A stretch of DNA of 64,000 nucleotides from Silene latifolia (lineage: Eukaryota; Streptophyta; Magnoliopsida; Caryophyllales; Caryophyllaceae): positions 36,226,652-36,290,651 of the forward strand of contig NC_133536.1 in NCBI RefSeq assembly GCF_048544455.1, in the 5' to 3' direction. Position numbers and translations under genes: made by a program. Below the pieces are notes generated by a model. The model searched no databases, had not been told where the DNA came from, and was given only the letters and a program-made list of their open reading frames with translations. Positions 31,072-42,012 of this stretch are shown here, one piece after another. Within the stretch, counting starts at the first letter, position 1, and every line of letters begins with the position of its first letter.

Positions 31072-31084
31072 AAAGTGGGGGCTC
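31072..31084 (+). other. Polypurine tract of element D1
   Basis: AAAGTGGGGGCTC directly precedes the LTR start TGTAGATACCC. A similar ACTGGGGGCTG box lies after gag at 16318-16328. D2 has the matching but mutated sequence at 42013-42026 on the minus strand. Confidence 0.7.
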
Positions 31085-33563
31085 TGTAGATACCCAGTAT
31101 TTACACCTTCCAAAAACCACCCGATGATGATCGGACTGTAACGTGTTTTTGATATGCGTGCGTGGATTGGCTATACATGAGACGGTTTAATGCACTACGC
31201 GAATATGAAAAATGATTTCAAAAATGGTTTTCTAACTTCATTTGCATTAAAATAACACTATTTAGAGTTAAAACCATCTTCCGACCCAAAACCGACTCAG
31301 AAACCCGCAACTCGAGTCAACCCAAATCCCGAATGTCAAAAATAATGCCATGAATGTATTTATCATGTCATTTCTATTAAAATGACCCTAATTAGAGTCA
31401 AAACCGACACCGAGCCAAAAATCATCTTATTAGATGCCCATATTGTTACACGACATCTCATTTAAATACCACAAACCAAGCAATGGATGGAGCAAAGGCC
31501 ACGTCCAAATTGAAAGGGACAATACAACCACTTGTACCTCAAGGTAGCTCGCGCCTCTTTAGGGTGTCTGCTTAACCTCTAAGCAAACACAACCGACCTA
31601 CCTCCCCACATTTCTCTATAAATACCACCCTTCACACACCAAAAAACTCACGCAAGAGTCCGCCCCCTCCTTCTCCCTTAAACTTCTAGACCCGACTTCC
31701 TAAGTCACAAAATTGACACGTGTTTACGACCTACCGATCGTAAACACAAGCCTTACACATATTGTTTGGTACCGTCTCCGTGCATTCGACCGACCCATTT
31801 GACCAACTCAATTCATCAATCAACATATTTTAATTAACATATTTTCAACATATTTTCAAAACAAAATCCTTTTTTAACGCACTCTTTTAAACTTCTTTGA
31901 TCGCGAGTAGTCACAACGAGAAAACCGTCTCTAAAGTAGTCTACTTCGCAAATATCAATACACGTAAGTTTGAGGGTATAAAAACTCATTTATTTCATGT
32001 CTTTACTGTTTTTATGAGTTTATGAGCATGAACAATGCATAACACGATTCAAATATAGGTTAGACGAGCCAAAACCGAGTTTTGGCCTGAGACAGAAGCT
32101 CCTTGCTATGCAGGGAAGCTTGCGCCTCTTGTGGGTGTTCAGGTCAGACACAAATGTGTTTGAGTTCGTCTTTCCTCCAACACTTTCTTTTATTTTTACT
32201 TCTTTCCTTTTACTGTTTTTACCATTTTAATTCATTTTTATGACAAACTTTTTAACCATAAATCATAATCACCCTTGGTTCCATATACCATGACGGTTAA
32301 ATCCGTGACTCGGTGATATTAATTGGTTAATTACATTTTAAAGGAAATCCTTTTCTTTTATTTACCATTTTGATTCATTTTTGTGATAAACATATTTTGA
32401 CCATTACAAAAATCATCCTTGGTTCCTTATACCATGACGGTTTATTCCGTGACTCGATGATATTATTGATTAATTACATTTTAATGAGTATTTTAACCTT
32501 CCTTTTCTTTTACTTAGCATTTTTCTCATTTGTTTACATTTGCAATTATATTAATCATAATTCATAATCATCCTTGGTTCTTTATACCATGTCGGTTTAA
32601 TCCGAGTACGATGACAAATTTGACTAATTACAAATAATTGAACTTAACATAATTAATTCAAATCAAACATTTTTCTTTTTACACATTTTTATATGCTTTT
32701 CAAACTTGCAAATTCGACAACGAATATTACTAACATAATAGTAATTATTCCGAGTCATACAAATCATATTTGCAATCATTCATCACAAATACGGTTTTAA
32801 ATAACCTTTTCAACAATGTTTTAAACAACCTTTTTACAACCAGGAGACGCCTCTTGGTTCGGCTCATGGCTCGCGCCCCAAGGCCTCCAGTTTTCATCTT
32901 TTATGAACCTGGGCAGAGCCCCTTCCCTCGCCAATAGGCTCGCGCCCCAATGGGGCTGCCTGACACTGTTCTGCCTCGTTTTAGCATTTGTCTAGAACGA
33001 TCCCGATTACGGTTAATCCGAATATATGACGGATAAGATTGATAAGTTTACATTTTACACTTTGTCATTTGACACACTTTTTCAAATAAATGGATCGTGT
33101 TAAGCATCCTAATCCGAATTTGGTAAATGGATGTTTAATTTCCGTTTTCACATGCAAATCAATCTAAATCCAACTCGACATCAATTACTTGATATTTGGA
33201 TAAACAAATCGACTTAGGAAATGCTCACATGTTAGGTTAAAACTTTTGGATGCGTATTCATACATTTAAACTGTTTTATCAACTTTTGCACTTAAACAAC
33301 CACGATCGATCAGTAGAGGACGCTAACGCGGGCGGGATTGGGTGTCCGATTAAAGGGCTTCCCAATACGTACCCTCCCCCCTTACTCAAAACCTTTGGAT
33401 ACTGGATAGTCTTATCCAGGACAAACGAGAGTCATTTTAGGCATAGAATGCTAAAAGGGGGACGATTCCTTATCTTTAGTACCTATGTCAAACACCGGTT
33501 TTTGCCTTGGTTGACCTAGGTATAAAGTGGATTCAAACGGGTTCCAAGAATCCCACAAATGCT
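31085..33563 (+). repeat. LTR of element D1 (about 2.48 kb)
   Basis: Starts TGTAGATACCC after the polypurine tract and ends just before a primer-site-like sequence. It contains a TATA box (31617-31624), three diverged CCTTGGTTC...ATACCATG(A/T)CGGTT units about 130-170 bp apart (32273-32600), and GCTCGCGCC boxes (31546, 32873, 32939). The right end is placed to within about 15 bp only. The D2 LTR (39574-42012) is similar in length and layout. Confidence 0.7.
31617..31624 (+). promoter_or_regulatory. TATA box of the D1 LTR
   Basis: TCTCTATAAATACCACCC lies 530 bp into the LTR; a matching TATA box is found on the minus strand of the D2 LTR (41273-41280). Confidence 0.6.
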
Positions 33564-33576
33564 TGGTGGCAACTCC
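33564..33576 (+). other. Primer-site-like sequence of D1
   Basis: TGGTGGCAACTCC follows the LTR; D2 has TGGTGGCGACTCC in the same place (39573-39561, minus). TGGCGACTCC-type sites are known from Tat/Ogre-type elements; the tRNA identity (possibly Arg) was not checked. Only about 100 bp of leader follow before copia sequence returns. Confidence 0.55.
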
Positions 33577-33689
33577 GAACATCTCAACATCGTTTCGTGG
33601 CCTTTGCCGAGACGAAACTGACCGATCTAAAACGATCCGGTCGAAAGCATTTTACGCCGCCGAGCGTGGCTTTTTAACCGCTGTATGTC

Positions 33690-34327
33690 CACAGATTGGC
33701 TTAGCGTGCAGGTGGCCTGTGACCGCAGATCGGTAGGTGGCCCACATCCACAGACCGGCCTGTGACCCATGTCCACAATACTGTATTGCTTGTAAGCGTT
33801 TTGGCCATCATTTTAAATATTATTTTCGAGTTACTGGACTTTTCCCAGAGTGGTAGGGTGATCGTCCCCGTGATCGCATCTATCATCCTCCTAATGCGCC
33901 TGTCATGAGTAAGGCAGTGTTCGTCCCAGACGAACGTGGCAGAGCCACGTATGACCGTAACAAGAACCGTACACCCAGCCACCTTCCTCGTGCTCATATA
34001 GCAGCATGCCTGACTATGGGAGCCTCTTCAAATGGTAATGGTGATTCTTTTTCCTCGTTAACTAACTTGGATAGGGTTGTCTTTAACACTCTAAGTCCTC
34101 AGAAGTTGGCCACGATCTCTCAGATGTGGCAATCACGAAAGACGGAGTTCTCGACCGACCGACTCAATGGTAATATCTCATCTATCTCTTGGATTATTGA
34201 CACGGGCGCATCCCATCACATGTCGGGATGTTTGTCTCACTTAACAAGTATTCACCCAATTACCCCTGTTTCTGTTGGTTCGCTGAATGGCGATCTTACG
34301 CTTGCAACTCAAAGCGGTGATATATAA
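33690..34327 (+). pseudogene. copia gag knuckle and aspartic protease (element G)
   Basis: The zinc knuckle CIACKRFGHHFKYYF (about 33787-33832) has its last Cys replaced by Tyr (C-x2-C-x4-H-x4-Y). A stop follows after FPEW. Then a frame (33905-34327) carries the protease with WIIDTGASHHMSG (DTGA catalytic motif intact, about 34190-34230) and stops at TAA 34325. The frame simply continues after that stop. The left edge is approximate because the nested block ends nearby. Confidence 0.85.
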
Positions 34328-35193
34328 ATCTCGTCTCGTCTTATTTTACGCAATGTTTTATATGTACATAATCTTCAATGCAATTTAATTTCGGTATCTA
34401 ATTTATTGCGTGATACATCGCTAATTATTCAATTCTCTCATAAAATGTGTCTTATCCAGGACCGTTCATCGAACACGGTGATTGGGACAATTGAGCAGCG
34501 TGAGGGGTTGTACTTTCTCATGGGTGTCCTTAGGGACGAAGCTCAAGGGCACTCGGTTGGTGTCACGGGCACACTCAAACTTTGGCACCGGAGGTTGGGA
34601 CACCCCTTTTCCAATATATCTCATTTTTTTACCTTGCTTCAATAAGACATCCCATACAACTTCGATCTTTCATAGTAAACATTGTGATATTTGCCTTCGT
34701 GCAAAACAAACTCGAGAACCGCACAAACATTGCTACGGGTATTTTTGATTTGATACATTGCGATATTTGGGGTCTTTATTCTAGAAAATGCTTCTTGTGG
34801 CTCAAGTTATTTTTTGACTATAGTTGATGATTTTTCTCGAACTACGTGGGTATACTTATTACGACGTAAGAGTGATAATCGACAAAGTTTATTAAATTTC
34901 TTTGCGTTGGTCGAACGACAATTTCAAAAGAAAATTAAAACCATTCGAAGAAACAATGGCCACAAATTCACATGTTTTGAACATTTTTTTAATGAAAATG
35001 GTATTTTATTTCAAACCTCTAATGTTGACACACCTCTCAACAAAATGGTCGGGTCGAACGAAAACATCGACACATTTTAAATGTGGCTTGTGCCTTACTA
35101 TTTTAATCAAGCTTACCTCTTTAATTTTGGGGCGAATGTGTCCTTGCGACCGTTCATTTAATCAACCCAACTCTCTCGACTATCCACAATGGT
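34328..35193 (+). pseudogene. copia GAG-pre-integrase and integrase core (element G)
   Basis: LKLWHRRLGHP (about 34579-34611) marks the GAG-pre-integrase domain; after a frameshift come the paired cysteines CDICLRAKQTREPH (about 34685-34725). The core follows as FDLIHCDIWG (first catalytic Asp region, 34748-34775), VDDFSRTTWVYLLRRK, and IKTIRRNNGHKF, where the usual second Asp (SDNG) has become Asn-Asn. At least three frame changes separate these pieces. Integrase would insert the cDNA; this one is dead. Confidence 0.85.
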
Positions 35194-35925
35194 AAGACCC
35201 CTTACGAATTTTTATTCAATAAACCTCCATCTATGAACCTTATTCGTACTTTTGGATGCCTATGTTATGCTAAAAACACTAACCGCTCTCGTGATAAATT
35301 TGTCTCTCGAAGCCGGAAATGTGTGTTTTTAGGATATCCGTTTGGTAAAAAGGGGTGGAAAGTCTATGATTTGGATACCGATACTCATTTCACCTCTCGC
35401 GATATCGTTTTTATCGAACATGAATTCTCGTATCAATCACTCAATATTCATGACACACCAATCGATGGTCCTACTTTTCTTGACGATACTCTCACACCTA
35501 TCAAACACATTCTTGTCCCCGTCCCAAAAACTAATGAAACCATCCGAACTTCCACCAACGAGCCCATATCTTCACCCAAAACCGAGACTATCACCATAGA
35601 CGTGACTTCCTCTACTCCCAAATCCACAAACGTCACTCAAATAATCACTGACACAATCGACTCTAACTCCCCCACTTCACACGAACCATACCCTACCCGA
35701 CACAACACTGACCCTCCTGAAAACCAACATGACTCACATTTGGGCAAAGGACACTGCACCAAGTTTCCCAATTCCCGACTCAAAGGCTTCGTTCGACCCC
35801 TATACTCCCTTCGACGCATATCCTCGCTACTCAATCATCGTCCAAAGGTACGAGGTATAGTATTTCTCAGTTTGTTAATTATGCGAAGTTTTCTACTAAC
35901 CATAAAATTTTCTTGTCGGCAGTGA
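35194..35925 (+). pseudogene. copia integrase C-terminal region and linker (element G)
   Basis: The frame at 35233-35925 contains RTFGCLCYAKN, FVSRSRKCVFLGYPFGKKGWKVYDLD and FTSRDIVFIEHEF, the standard copia region after the integrase core. A Thr/Pro/Ser-rich linker (about residues 90-170) leads to a partly preserved YPLTxF-like segment before reverse transcriptase. Confidence 0.85.
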
Positions 35926-36675
35926 CTAAAATCACGAGCCTAGTCATTTTGAAGATGCGATGCTGGTTCCCGAATGGCAACAAGCCATGAAACTCGAGAT
36001 AGAATCTCTTGAGGCCAACAACACTTGGACTCTTGAGGACCTTCCACCGAATAAAAAGGCCATCGGATCGAAATGGGTCTACAAAATCAAATACAATGCT
36101 GATGGCACCATCGAACGATACAAATCCCGATTGGTGGTTATGAGAAATCGACAAGTCGAAGGGATCGATTACAATGAAACTTTTGCTCCTACCGTAAAAC
36201 TTGTCACGGTTCGAACCCTTCTTGCTATTTCTGCGGCCAAGGGTTGAAAACTACACCAAATGGACGTTCACAACGCCTTCCTACATGGCGAACTTCAAGA
36301 AGAGGTTTCTATAAAGCCACCTCGAGTTTTAATTCCAGCGCTAATGGGAAAGTATGCCGTCTTCGAAAATATTTATACGGCCTTCGTCAAGCACCTCGTT
36401 GTTGGTATGCCAAACTCGCCACCGCTCTTATCAAGTATGGTTTTACTCAATGCTCATATGACTACTCTTTATTGTCCATGGTTAAAAATGGCACTAAACT
36501 CCACATCCTCGTATACGTGGACGATCTCGTAATTTGTGGAAACAACAACACTGTTATTTGTCAATTCAAGGAGTACCTCAGCACATGTTTCCTAATGAAG
36601 GACTTAGGCTCTCTAAAATATTTCTTGGGCCTCGAAATTGCTCGCAATACAACCGGGAAATTTGTTTCACAATGA
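35926..36675 (+). pseudogene. copia reverse transcriptase (element G)
   Basis: The RVT_2-type domain starts with WQQAMKLEIESLEANNTW (35976 on), then IGSKWVYKIKYNADGTIERYKSRLV and GIDYNETFAPTVK. A stop at 36245 is followed by MDVHNAFLHGELQEEV, a frame change, and LYGLRQAPRCWYAKL. The active-site box LVYVDDLVICG is at about 36507-36540. It ends at DLGSLKYFLGLEIA and a stop (36673). The catalytic YVDD is intact but the gene is broken at least twice. Confidence 0.92.
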
Positions 36676-37527
36676 AAATACGCCTTATATATCCTAACTG
36701 AAACAGGCTTACTAGGCTCGAAACTAGCCTCCATACCAATGGATTCTAATCATCGGCTGGCCACAAACCGACTCTCCTTTGATCACGGATCCTCAACCGT
36801 ATAGGCGACTAGTGGTATGCCTCGTTTACCTCACCATTACTCGACCGAAACTCACATACTCCGTCCATATTCTAGCTCAATTTATGCACGCAACTCGACG
36901 TGATCATTGGCAAGCTGCACTCCAAGTCGTCCGCTATATTAAAGGCAGTCATGGCCAAGAGATTCTCCTACGCTCAGACAATGATCTTTGCTTACATGCT
37001 TATTGTGACACAAATTACGCAACCTGCCCCACGACAAGATGATCCCTTTCCGCATATATTGTATTCTTCGGCCTTCACCTATATCTTGGAAAACCAAGAA
37101 ACTAGCTACCGTCTCCCTATCATATGCGGAATCGGCATATCGTGCCATTACTCATACGACTTGTGAACTTAAGTGGCTAAAAGGACTCTTTCACTCCCTC
37201 GGTATTTCACACGACAGTTCCATATGCCTCTTCAGTGATAGCCAATCGGTCATGCACATTGCTCGCAATCCCGTCTTCCATAAAAGAACCAAACATATAG
37301 AAGTTGATTGCCATTTTTTTCGGGACACAATTTTACAAGGCACTATTTCCAAGAGCCATGTCCACACAAAAGATCAACTTGCGGACCTCCTCGCTAAACC
37401 TCTCGGGCGCACTACCTTTGATAATCTTCTCTCCAAATTGGGCGTTTCGACTCTTCACGTTCCAACTTGCGCATGCCCGAAGATATCTCAATCAAGGCCA
37501 CAAATAATCTTCCTTCCTATTTTGTAG
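36676..37527 (+). pseudogene. copia RNase H region (element G)
   Basis: PYRRLVVCLVYLTITRPKLTYSVHILAQFM (36794 on) is the connection after reverse transcriptase. The RNase H part continues across two frame changes as YAESAYRAI, LFSDSQSVMHIARNPVFHKRTKHIEVDCHFFRD and TKDQLADLLAKPLG, then ends at the LTR. The final codons overlap the 3' LTR (37474 on), as in many copia elements. Confidence 0.9.
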
Positions 37528-37657
37528 ATATTGTAATTATTACCATATATACATGATTCTCTAAGTGTATTATAAATAGAATAGACCTCTTTGTAAACAA
37601 CTAAGATTTCGAATAATAAACATCATTCATATTTCTCATATCATACGATTAATATTA
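37474..37657 (+). repeat. 3' LTR of copia element G
   Basis: TGCCCGAAGATATC to ATTAATATTA, same length as the 5' LTR. The bases just before it (CAACTTGCGCA) are no longer purine-rich, so the polypurine tract seems to have mutated. Confidence 0.8.
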
Positions 37658-37766
37658 CACCTTTTCTAGATTTTCTAAATTCAAATCAAAGAAATAGGAT
37701 TTCCCTCCCAGACGGTTTCTTCTTTTTCAACTGTTGCTAAAACTGTTTGCGCCCCTATCTTCTTCT

Positions 37767-37805
<39 letters not shown>

Positions 37806-38369
37806 GATGATGATAATGATGCAAATCAACTGTTGCTGAAAATTATTTCCAATTTTTAAGGGAAATGCTGGATTTGTGTCAGGGTTTTAAGAGTCGTATT
37901 ATGAATAATCAAGTGTTGTATCCTGATGAATTTATTTAGTTTGGCGTGGAGTAATTGATAAGGGTAATATGGGTATTTCACATAAATTGTTACTTAATGA
38001 GTCGGAAAATAAGAAAAATGAGTTTTGGAAAAATATACGGTGGTGACTGGGGAATACATGAAAGGTTGAGTGTTATCTGTAAAAATGTAAATACGTGGTG
38101 ATAATTTGTGAAAATATGTAAATACATGCCGGTTATTTGTAATTTTTCCTAAAATAAATAGCACCAAAATAAAAAATCTCATTATATATCAACAACTATA
38201 CGAACACATATACGTATAACATACTAAATCATACGTATGACATTCTAAAATCAGTTTTTTTTACATACGTATGTAACTCCGTATGATTTTTTGAAAAATA
38301 AAAAAAATTAACAATTTTATGTGAAACCTGCTTGTTAAACCTAAACCAAAGCAAGCTTGAGTTCCTAAG
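37658..38369. other. Spacer with a 32-base T run
   Basis: AT-rich and non-coding. An uninterrupted run of 32 T residues (37769-37800) preceded by TCTTCTTC could be the poly-A tail of a minus-strand retroposon lying to its right (37801-38300), but I cannot recognise a body. Otherwise nothing is seen. Confidence 0.5.
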
Positions 38370-38684
38370 GCTAAAACTGTGGAGGTGGTTAATGTTGATA
38401 TGACTGAATTCCCAGTGTTAGGTGGCCAAAAAGGAGATACAGGGGGTAATACATGGGGCAACACACCAGATGCACCTCTAGTTATTCCTGTTGCTCCCTT
38501 GGTCACCCCAACGCCAACCCGTCCTACTTCTATTTTCACTCCAGCTAGGATTCTAACCAGAATTACTAGGCATGAATCTAGGTTGCTTGGAAGTAAGGAG
38601 GGGAATTTTTTGGTTGATTATAATAAAGAGATGTCAGGCTGTGCTGAAATGGTTGATAAAGAAGGGAGGGGGGAGGTGAGGTAG
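38370..38684 (+). pseudogene. LINE ORF1 C-terminal fragment
   Basis: The frame contains MTEFPVLGGQKGDTGG, a Pro/Thr-rich stretch and TRITRHESRLLGSKEG, then stops 12 bases before the ORF2 start. Plant L1 ORF1 proteins bind RNA and often end in such variable tails; the call rests mainly on position. Confidence 0.5.
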
Positions 38685-38696
38685 CTCTCACTCCTA

Positions 38697-39490
38697 ATGA
38701 TTAATTTTGGTGCATGGAATGTAAGGGGTCTAAACAGCTAGAATAAGCAAAAGGATGTGAAGTGGTTTCTCCACCAACATGACATTTTCTTGTTTGGACT
38801 CCTGGAGACTAGAGTCAAAGCCCAGTCTCAAAATAAAGTAGCTGATAATGTTTGTTATAATTGGGACTATGTTACTAATATTTCCTGTCACCCTGGTGGG
38901 AGAATTTGGCTTCTCTGGCAGCCTAAAATAGTGTATGTGGACATTATTCAGATGACTGACCAAATTATCCATGTTAAGGTGAAGGAGAGAATAAATAATA
39001 GAAGTTTCTATGCTACTTTCGTTTATGGTTTTAATAAAGTTGTCGAAGGGGTACCTTTGTGGAATGACCTGATCAGAATACAAGTTCAAGAGCCTTGGAT
39101 CGTTTTGGGTGATTTCAATAATGTTATGTATGCTAATGAAAGAATAGGAGGAATTGTTAAGGATCAGGAAATGCTTCCCTTCCAGGACACTGCTGATGAA
39201 TGTGACTTGCAGGATATCAAATCTTATGGAGCCATCTTTACCTGGAATAATAAACAACCAAGTGAGACTAGGGTTTTTAGTAGGATTGATAGAGCTTTGG
39301 GGAATCAATGGTGATGCACCGAATGGAGTGAATACTATGCACAATTTAATCCTGAAGGAGAATTTGATCACTGCCCTTGTTTGGTGACTGCTGGAACCCA
39401 AGGGGGTGTGAATAAAAGAGCATTTAAATTCTTTAATATGTGGTGTAGAGCCCCAGAATTTTCTCAGAATGTTCAGGAGAATTGGGATTT
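38697..39490 (+). pseudogene. LINE ORF2 endonuclease domain (truncated)
   Basis: Begins MINFGAWNVRGLNS, the classic plant LINE ORF2 start, with an in-frame stop at 38739-38741. Exonuclease/endonuclease/phosphatase features follow in the same frame: FGLLETRVK (catalytic Glu), GGRIWLLWQP, EPWIVLGDFNNVM (Asp/Asn pair), FTWNNKQ with SRIDRALGN, and after a second stop (39312-39314) GEFDHCPCL (Asp-His). The domain nicks DNA to prime reverse transcription. The frame ends in foreign sequence after QENWD near 39490. Confidence 0.88.
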
Positions 39491-39560
39491 ATATATCTAT
39501 GTGCGGACGCGGGCCCACGGGGGTCGCTCGGGTAGAAAGCGAGCAAGCTTTTACATTTGT

Positions 39561-39573
39561 GGAGTCGCCACCA
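39561..39573 (-). other. Primer-site-like sequence of D2
   Basis: The minus strand reads TGGTGGCGACTCC immediately after the LTR. It is followed by GC-rich leader (39491-39560) that stops at the LINE junction. Confidence 0.6.
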
Positions 39574-42012
39574 ATTTATTATGGAAAATTGGAAACCGTT
39601 CGAATACCTCGTGCCATGTCAAGACACAAAGTAGTGACATGAACACCAAGAACTCGTTACCCTTAGTATTCTATGTCTAAAATGACTCTCGTGGATGCCA
39701 ATGAACACGGATGTTCACAGAGATCTGGAGTAAGGGGTGAGGGTACGTATTAGGAAGATCTTTTGATCGAACACCTAATCCCGCCCGCCTCGATAGCGGC
39801 CTCTACTAATGATTAGGGAAAATCATCTATACTCGATATGTTGTCGGTTATATGCATGCAATGCAACATCCATTAGATTAATCCTAGCATGTGAGAATTA
39901 ACTAAGTCGGTTAACAATTAATTTAGCACTTATTAGGTCGAAACATGATTTAGAATTAATTTTATGTGAGAGCAAGTAAATAATCATACAATACGATAAA
40001 TAAATAAATGCAATAATTAAAATTACAATAATTACAATTGATTAATTGATTTACGTCGAAAATACATTTAAAACGGATGGTTTGAGAAAAGAAAAGGAAA
40101 ACAAAATTAACGAACAGATTATCAGCGATATTACAAGTAATAGTTAATTAATACGTAATTAATAAACTAGGTCAAGGCAGAAACGGGAGTTCAGAGATAG
40201 AACTCAACCCGGAACAGGCGCATCAGAGCTGCGTCCTTTGGAAGAGGCGCAGCAAACGCTGCGTCTGTTCCTGAGTTCAGTTCTGGCTGTGAAGCCGGAA
40301 TAGCAAATTGTTAATATTCATAGGTTATTTAAGGATCGATTATGGACATTTGACTCGGATATAAGTGATTTAACATATTATTCACATATGATTGGGTCAT
40401 AAAAACAATAAAACATGGATAAAATTAATTAGAACGAATTAATAAAAAGGTTATTAATGCTAAACTATTGATGGCAATGATAATAAACAGACGAAAATAT
40501 ATCAATGAATGAATTTCAGAGACTCAATATTGATAAATCAAACCTCTAAAAAACCCGAATTGATTTTAATGACGAAAACCCACAAATATGAGATATAAGG
40601 TATTTAAGTCGGGATTTAAAAGATGAATTAATTAATAACGAATTATATATTAAAGATATTATACTAGAATTATCGTGTCAATGAAACATAAACAAACAAA
40701 GATAAAACAAAACAAACAGACGAACAAAAGACGAAGGAAGAAGAAAGGATGCAGGAACTGCGGCAGCCTCAGGAAGAGGCGCAGCAGGTGTTGCGTCCCT
40801 TTGAAGAGGCGCAGCATTTGCTGCGTCCTTTTTTGACGTTTGTCAACTGTTAATCCGTAAAAAGGGTTTGAAACAAGGTTTTATAAATCGGTTTTGAATG
40901 TGTTTTCGACGTAAACCTTACAATAATGATTACAAAAATAAAGTACAATAATAAAATATGGGATTTACACCCTCAGACTTACATGTTTGACGAAACGAGA
41001 TTGACTATGTTAAAGTTTAGTGATGCTCGACTCGAATGTACGACGAAAGTGCCCTCTAAGAGAAAATTAAACAAGATTGATTAAGTTGATTGATGTGGAG
41101 TTGGTCAAATTGGTCGGTCATGCAAAACGAGGCTGATAGTCAGAAGGATCCGAGCTTACATGGTCGAAAGTTCAAGCACGTAGACGCCAAAAAGCAAGAG
41201 CGTGGTCTTAGAATGCAAAGGGAGAAGAGAAGGGCGGACACTCGCGTGAGAAATATGAGGAACAAATGCTCCTATTTATACTAATCACGGAATTAGGGTT
41301 TAGGAAAGGAGAGAAAGATCCGGAAACAACCGACTTAAGTTAAACACGGAGACTTGGACAAAAAGAAAGCCTGGAGAAAAGGCGCAGCAGGTGCTGCGGT
41401 CCTTGTAAGAGGCGCAGCACTTGCTGCGTCCTTTCCCCAGCGGTTTCCTCCTGCGCAAGAAAGCGCATTTGACAGCCTTTCGTATTTTAGGCATAACTTT
41501 CTCTACAAGACTCGGAATTAGGTGATTTCGGTGGCGTTGGAAAGCTAAAAGAAAGATCTAGAACTTTCTTTCAAATAGGCCTGACCCAACAAAGTCGTTA
41601 TCACCTCGTAAAACTGGCCTAAAGGCGGGGTTATCATTTTGACTAAATGAAATGCACATTTTGTAATGTAAACTTTAAGTTTAGCTTAATGAAGTGACAT
41701 GGGACTCAAAATGAGATATAATCATGACATTTTATGACATCCTACCCTTAGGTAGACAAGCACATTGCTTTGACTCGGGATTTGACGGTTTTAGGAAATG
41801 AAGACCGTTTTTGACCTGGACTCCAAATGTACTCTATTTACTGCCAAAACAACCGTAATGACACCTAGATGACAACTATGAGGTAGACACAAGTGTTTGA
41901 GCTATCACTTGACGATAAACTTACGAATTGTCATAAATCGTTCCGTGTACCAAACATGCGGCCCAATCATTACCGGGTGGTTTGTGGGAGGTGCAGAAAT
42001 GAGGTATCTACA
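39574..42012 (-). repeat. LTR of element D2 (2439 bp)
   Basis: Starts TGTAGATACC on the minus strand beside the polypurine tract. Six copies of an inverted-repeat motif, GGCGCAGCA then TGCTGCGTCC, lie at 40217, 40245, 40778, 40807, 41381 and 41411, in three close pairs. TATAAATA lies on the minus strand at 41280-41273. The length and TATA position are close to those of the D1 LTR. Confidence 0.75.
41273..41280 (-). promoter_or_regulatory. TATA box of the D2 LTR
   Basis: The minus strand reads GTATAAATAGGAG, about 735 bp into the LTR; the context is typical of plant LTR promoters. Confidence 0.6.

Larger units (their letters stand above)
14426..33670 (+). mobile_element. Element D1: gag-only Tat-like gypsy element, interrupted by element A
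   Basis: The plus-strand order is gag with CHHC knuckles (14426-16260), a tandem-repeat spacer (16828-18277), the element A insertion (18278-28718), a hairpin array (28966-29476), more spacer, a polypurine tract (31072-31084), a 2.48-kb LTR (31085-33563), a primer-site-like sequence (33564-33576) and about 100 bp of leader. The knuckle C-x2-H-x4-H-x4-C with GHDTE is typical of Tat/Ogre-type Gag. No protease, reverse transcriptase or integrase is seen. No LTR is found on the left, so the copy is rearranged. D2 (39491-45768) is a minus-strand relative. Confidence 0.7.
11397..37657 (+). mobile_element. Element G: Ty1/copia element split by about 21 kb of nested elements
   Basis: Two 184-bp LTRs (11397-11580 and 37474-37657) flank a plus-strand copia gene order. 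The gag start is at 11652-12424. After the foreign block come the zinc knuckle, protease, integrase, reverse transcriptase and RNase H (about 33690-37527). Removing the foreign block leaves about 5 kb, a normal copia size. Many stops and frameshifts make it a dead copy. No clear target duplication was found at the outer edges (AAGGA on the left, CACCT on the right). The right edge of the foreign block can only be placed to within about 50 bp. Confidence 0.85.
38370..39490 (+). mobile_element. L1-type LINE fragment (ORF1 end and ORF2 start)
   Basis: A plus-strand ORF1 end (38370-38684) is followed closely by the ORF2 start (38697). The fragment is cut at about 39490, in the region between endonuclease and reverse transcriptase, where D2 begins. 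The reverse transcriptase, 3' UTR and poly-A tail are missing from the window. Confidence 0.85.

Noticed and set aside
33640..33730. A duplicated copy of the copia insertion-site sequence (TGGCTTTT...CCGCT)
   Set aside because: It loosely resembles 12399-12424, but the match is too short and gapped to claim a target-site or larger duplication.
38730..39401. A 223-codon minus-strand frame
   Set aside because: It is the shadow of LINE ORF2 on the opposite strand, which has clear endonuclease motifs.
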